Source: GCA-2731375 sp002731375
GTDB lineage: Bacteria; Pseudomonadota; Alphaproteobacteria; GCA-2731375
Direction of reading: 5' to 3'
Assembly (NCBI GenBank): GCA_030752605.1
Contig: JASMDX010000049.1
Coordinates: forward strand, 102,692-166,691
DNA: 64,000 nucleotides
The position numbers were made by a program, and so were the translations under genes. Each line of letters begins with the position of its first letter. Position 1 is the stretch's first letter. The notes below the pieces were generated by a model. It was not told the origin of the DNA. It saw only the letters and a program-made list of their open reading frames with translations, and ran no database searches. Of this stretch, positions 60,659-64,000 are shown piece by piece.

Positions 60659-61540
60659 TCAGAGTAACAGTGCCTCACGGCAAACAGTCTCCCAAGAAAC
60701 ACGGCCTACTTCAATATTTGAATCGATATCGGGCACCGTCTTCAATAGCGCCGGCGCGTCTTCATGGGTGCATTCCCTGAGAGCCAAGGCTGCCGCCTGG
60801 CGCTCTGCCAGCACGTCACTTGCCAACGCGCGTTGCAAGTCGGCAATCATGCCGCTTTCCGCAAAAGGTCCAATCATGCGCCACAGCTCGGGCGCAATGG
60901 TGCGGCTGGCGGCCCACCGTTCATGGGCATAGTCAATCAGTGTCAGCGCCAAATCTCTGTTGCGGCGGGCATCCAAGCCCTGAATAGGATCAAGCGAGCT
61001 GCCAACAAAAATCGTCTTTAGCACCATTTGATTCCAGGCGTTCTCGGAAAAATATTCCGAGGGATAAGGGTTGTGGTGGGCAACGGCTTCGAATACGGCT
61101 TTCATATTGGTACGGGCGCCTTCGCCGGCGCGGGCAATATAACGTTCGGGTTCGGGATACAGCGGCAGGCCCTGATAGAAGGCGATCGATTCCCGTACAT
61201 CGGCGGTAATGCACAATTGTTCCAGTCGCCGGGCAAACTCCGCCCCCTCGGGTGTGGCACATAGCATCAGAACCATGCGGGCGGCCTGATCAACGCTCCA
61301 CCCCGCGGGGCGCCAACCGCTGCGCGCCGTATCGGCTGCCGCCAGATCAACGGCGTTCAAGACAAGATCGGCCTTGCCAAGTTTACGCGGCACCAGACTG
61401 ATGGCAAAATACAGGTCTCGGTCCGCGCCGCCATTTTCGAGGCGGGCAATCGTTTGCGAAAGCCAGCCCCAGGCGTCAGGAGACAGGCGGTCTTGTAGCC
61501 ATTGTCGCATCAATTCAAGCGGTTGAGCCAGCTCAGTCAC
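60659..61540 (-). CDS. eboA: EboA-domain protein
   Basis: A 293-residue largely helical protein. I recognise the EboA pattern in SPDAWGWLSQTIARLENG, FAISLVPRKLGKADL and the tail CTHEDAPALLKTVPDIDSNI. No catalytic motif or signal peptide is seen. It overlaps the end of eboE by eight bases and precedes the TatD-like gene by 29, so the set is co-transcribed. EboA has no known biochemical function. Confidence 0.8.
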   Translation of the reverse strand: MTELAQPLELMRQWLQDRLSPDAWGWLSQTIARLENGGADRDLYFAISLVPRKLGKADLVLNAVDLAAADTARSGWRPAGWSVDQAARMVLMLCATPEGAEFARRLEQLCITADVRESIAFYQGLPLYPEPERYIARAGEGARTNMKAVFEAVAHHNPYPSEYFSENAWNQMVLKTIFVGSSLDPIQGLDARRNRDLALTLIDYAHERWAASRTIAPELWRMIGPFAESGMIADLQRALASDVLAERQAAALALRECTHEDAPALLKTVPDIDSNIEVGRVSWETVCREALLL

Positions 61541-62744
61541 GGTCGCTCACATCGAGTTGCTGACGAACCCAGTTCAGTTCACGCACAACGGCATCAACAA
61601 CATCAACATCGCGATATTCAGCGGGCAAGACATTCCAGGTATAGGTCTCGACTTCGAGGTGGCTGGAGATGGGATTGTCCCGATGAATCGCCAAAATCTC
61701 GCGAATAAAATTCTGCGTTGTGGAAAATTCGCCGAGATCATCTAAAAAAACAGGCACGTGAAAATGCACTCGCCATTCATCAGACCTGGCTCCAGCGGAA
61801 TGAGATTCAAAGGCCTGTTTCAGATCGACATGGCGCGTCAGGGCGCCGTCATGTTTTGCCACAGTCTGATGCAGGTAGACGGCATCATCAAAAGGACGTA
61901 GCAGCTCTAAGGTGCGATCGCCGACAGGTGCGAAGCGCAAACCGGCGCTGATTTGCATCTTGCCGACAGAGATGTCTGCCGCCTTCAGTTTGCGTACCAC
62001 CTCGGCGGCGTCCTCAAATTCAATCGCAGCGTGGCAGAGATCGAGACAGAGGCCGAGGTGACGACGCAGGGCGGCATCGGCGGCCGCCTCATCCAGACCG
62101 GTCAGCCCTTGCAGAAATTCACGGGCCGCGACCGAATACAGATGGCCATCAAAAAACGCCACCGATTCATCAATTGTCTCAATGAAGCAACAGGGTTCCG
62201 GCTCCAGGGTCAGGGAAATCAACTTGTCAGTTTGTTGATGGAGCTCAACCAAGTGCGCCACATGACGCACCATGTTCTGCATCATGGCGCTGACATCCTC
62301 GTCCGTCCGGATCAAGGCCTTGAAGGCACCGGGCACGGTACTGATGGTGCCGCTCACGCGGTCAGGCAGAATATCGGCAAGGATGTCGGCCAGCTGGTCT
62401 GTATAGGTCAGCCGGGCTGGATCCCGCCAGTCCGGCAAGTAGACATTTTCCTTAACCGGCGTGCCGTGAAAATCGCCATAGGGGAAGCCATTTAGCGTGA
62501 ATACGTACAAATGCCGCTCGGCCAGAAAGGCCTTGAAATCATTGCGAACGTCCTCGTCGGCCAGACTTGCCGCGGCGATCCCCGAAAGCCTCAGACCAAC
62601 GCCGAACGGTGCGCTAGGTGACAAAGCGGCTTTGGCTTGGGGCAGATAAAGCGCCAGATTGCGCTGCACTTCTTCCCAGGTTTCACCGGCATGGATATTG
62701 GTGCAATAGGTTAGGTGACAATCGCCGTCGGGGTCGAGTCTCAT
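61533..62744 (-). CDS. eboE: Metabolite traffic protein EboE (xylose-isomerase-like TIM barrel)
   Basis: A 403-residue protein with the characteristic EboE start CHLTYCTNIHAGETWEEVQR, then SPSAPFGVGLRLSGIAAASL, FTLNGFPYGDFHGTPVKENV and YLPDWRDPARLTYTDQLADI. Later come LEPEPCCFIETIDESVAFF, LCLDLCHAAIEFEDAAEVVR and a C-terminal SSHLEVETYTWNVLP, which would supply metal-binding Glu, Asp and His of the AP-endonuclease-2-like fold. It is the first gene of the eboE-eboA-eboB-FAD run. No strong ribosome site precedes the ATG. Confidence 0.88.
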   Translation of the reverse strand: MRLDPDGDCHLTYCTNIHAGETWEEVQRNLALYLPQAKAALSPSAPFGVGLRLSGIAAASLADEDVRNDFKAFLAERHLYVFTLNGFPYGDFHGTPVKENVYLPDWRDPARLTYTDQLADILADILPDRVSGTISTVPGAFKALIRTDEDVSAMMQNMVRHVAHLVELHQQTDKLISLTLEPEPCCFIETIDESVAFFDGHLYSVAAREFLQGLTGLDEAAADAALRRHLGLCLDLCHAAIEFEDAAEVVRKLKAADISVGKMQISAGLRFAPVGDRTLELLRPFDDAVYLHQTVAKHDGALTRHVDLKQAFESHSAGARSDEWRVHFHVPVFLDDLGEFSTTQNFIREILAIHRDNPISSHLEVETYTWNVLPAEYRDVDVVDAVVRELNWVRQQLDVSDRD

Positions 62745-63177
62745 GGGTGATTGTCCGTTTCAGGTTCCAGCTAAAATTTCGCAAAGTCAAAAATTCATAA
62801 GATCGCGGCCGAGTCCATGGCCTTGTGGCTATTCATATCCTGCTTGTCACGAAATCCACAATTTGGTTGCAGGCCAGCATTCTCACCAAGTTCATAAGGA
62901 AAGGGTCAATAACTTTTATTTTTGCGTCGATCCGGTGTGGAAAGCAATGCCCAAATGATGTGCCGTGGGAGAGCGTGATCCGGTTTCTCCATCGGGCGAC
63001 CACGCATTATCCAGTTGTTCGTAACAATTAACACAGTGCCCCGGGGAAAGACCATGGCAAACTCGCCAACCCTGGTTAAGCTTTTGAGGTGGTTCCAGAT
63101 TGTTGGACAGTTTGACGGCCTGTTTAAGGTGTATTCCGTTGTCTGATGATACCGCCAAATTCTTCTTTAAATCGATA
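62745..63177. other. Non-coding gap between eboE and the IS3 remnant
   Basis: About 430 bases without a supported gene. It must hold the promoter of the ebo-type run and the 3' flank of the insertion element. A minus-strand frame (62916-63158) reads through it but shows no family pattern and contains the IS-proximal sequence. No terminator hairpin or operator was recognised. Confidence 0.5.
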
Positions 63178-64000
63178 TCATACTTCTGCTGTTGTTGAGC
63201 CGGTGGATATGATGGGTAAGCCGCTTGGCTTACCCATCATATCCACCGGCTGGCCTCGGTGATAGGCCTCGAGTGGTGTTTGGCCGTCGAGGAATAAATG
63301 GGGCCTCTCGGTGTTGTAAAAACCAAGCCAATCGGCGATCACCCGTTCCGCCACAAAGCCATCCGTCATCTCATGCAAATAGACCGACTCGTATTTGAGG
63401 CTGCGCCACAGCCGTTCGATGAAGATGTTATCCATGGAGATCGCCACGCCAGCACCCTTGAGCGCCCCATTGAAGGCCAGGGAGGTGAATTGACTGCCTT
63501 GATCCGTGTTGAAGATCTTCGGTTTGCCGTATCGGGCCAGGGCTTCATTCAGGCCCTCAAGGCAGAACCGGGTATCCATGGTATTGGATAGCCGCCAGGC
63601 AAGCACACGGCGGGCGCCCAGTCCATGTCACGACCAGGTATAGAAAGCCATGTTGCACGGGGAGGTAAGTGATATCGGAGCACCAGACTTGGTTGGCCCG
63701 CGTGATCGCCGTGCCCCTGAGCAGATGGGGATAAATCCGGGACCGGAGGTTCGGGGCGCTTGGTAGATCGCCTCCAGCCCTAACAGACGCATCAGACGAT
63801 GAACCCCGTGACGGCCAACGCATTGGCCCCCGCGGCGCAATTGCCGGCCATCTGGCGAGAGCCGTAAAACGAATACTTTATGAACAGCTCGTCGATCCGC
63901 CGCATCAGCGCCAGGTTCTCCGCGCGCTCGCCTTTCGCGGTGTAATTAATACCACGAGCGACTGAGCGAGAGAATGTTGCATTGCTGGACAGTACTCAGA
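63178..64000 (-). mobile_element. Degraded IS3-family transposase (OrfB), running off the window end
   Basis: Minus-strand frames give consecutive IS3 OrfB pieces: ENLALMRRIDELFIKYSFYG, VHRLMRLLGLEAIYQAPRTS, YPHLLRGTAITRANQVWCSD and ITYLPVQHGFLYLVV, then VLAWRLSNTMDTRFCLEGLN, IFNTDQGSQFTS and WRSLKYESVYLHEM with the DDE-type core (D in CSD, D in NTD, E in FIERLW). Frame changes occur near 63840, 63790 and 63627. The usual GxGxxMDN before FIERLW is collapsed to SMDNIF, an in-frame loss of about seven residues. The element is dead. OrfA and the outer end lie beyond 64000. Confidence 0.85.
63198..63251. repeat. Perfect 25-bp inverted repeat at the 3' end of the IS3 transposase frame
   Basis: 63198-63222 (AGCCGGTGGATATGATGGGT then AAGCC) and 63227-63251 are exact reverse complements separated by GCTT. 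In the transposase frame it encodes PVDMMGKPSGLPIISTGS. A hairpin this long would be very stable and could terminate transcription entering from either side or reflect a local inverted duplication. Confidence 0.85.

Noticed and set aside
63090..63993. GGACAGT sequences near 63108 and 63990 as terminal inverted repeats of the IS
   Set aside because: Both copies are in the same orientation and too short to define element ends; the outer end is outside the window.
1..64000. CRISPR array, prophage or integrative element
   Set aside because: No regularly spaced repeats, integrase, phage structural genes or attachment-site repeats were seen; tRNA-Asn is not flanked by an integrase.

Overview
The window reads as chromosomal DNA of a GC-rich, free-living, aerobic alphaproteobacterium, probably a Rhodospirillales-like lineage. 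This is inferred from a GTTC-N7-GTTC LexA box in front of an imuA-imuB-dnaE2 cassette, the serS-surE-pcm-nlpD block, the sdhE-mfd/recG arrangement, and many CoA-ester, SDR, crotonase, FAD-oxidoreductase and luciferase-like genes. No ribosomal RNA, prophage, CRISPR array or replication origin was seen.

Layout. 1-10 kb: a partial radical-SAM sulfatase-maturase-like gene, a DUF815 ATPase, an NlpD-like lipoprotein, a luciferase-like monooxygenase, pcm, surE, serS, a frameshifted pentapeptide-repeat gene, an FAD oxidoreductase and a decayed FkbM-type methyltransferase. 10-16 kb: a hydantoinase A/B pair (minus), then an enoyl-CoA hydratase and an SDR (plus). 16-24.8 kb: two tandem paralogous giant genes (about 1,420 residues each) fusing two BadF/BcrA-type activator ATPase modules to a DUF2229/2-hydroxyacyl-CoA-dehydratase-like region. 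24.8-29.3 kb: a GST-crotonase-luciferase-like set (minus), divergent from a dimethylformamidase large-subunit homologue. 29.3-33.8 kb: a minus-strand run of a stand-alone Hen1-type RNA methyltransferase, nitroreductase, MaoC hydratase, E1 alpha and beta of a 2-oxoacid dehydrogenase, and a prephenate-dehydratase-like protein. 33.9-38 kb: FAD oxidoreductase, alpha/beta hydrolase, then a DAHP synthase preceded by what looks like a complete transcription attenuator whose leader peptide is packed with Tyr, Phe and Trp codons, then an SDR. 38-46.8 kb: response-regulator remnant, FrnE-like protein, mfd, sdhE, recG, a broken higBA toxin-antitoxin locus and an exported-looking YqgE/AlgH protein. 46.9-51.4 kb: SDR, HCCA isomerase and an amidohydrolase-fold protein, then a queC pseudogene and an M24-fold hydrolase. 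51.4-57.3 kb: the SOS mutasome cassette and tRNA-Asn. 57.4-64 kb: small hypotheticals, a partial ebo cluster (eboE, eboA, eboB-like TatD hydrolase) with an FAD enzyme, and a degraded IS3-family element running off the end.

How it fits together: housekeeping blocks (stress and repair, tRNA charging, aromatic amino acid entry) alternate with short catabolic or secondary operons. A notable number of genes are broken by single-base events (pentapeptide gene, FkbM, response regulator, higA, queC, IS3). This suggests either active gene erosion or residual sequence errors. The most unusual items are the tandem activator-reductase fusions, the DAHP synthase attenuator, the solitary Hen1 and the incomplete ebo cluster.
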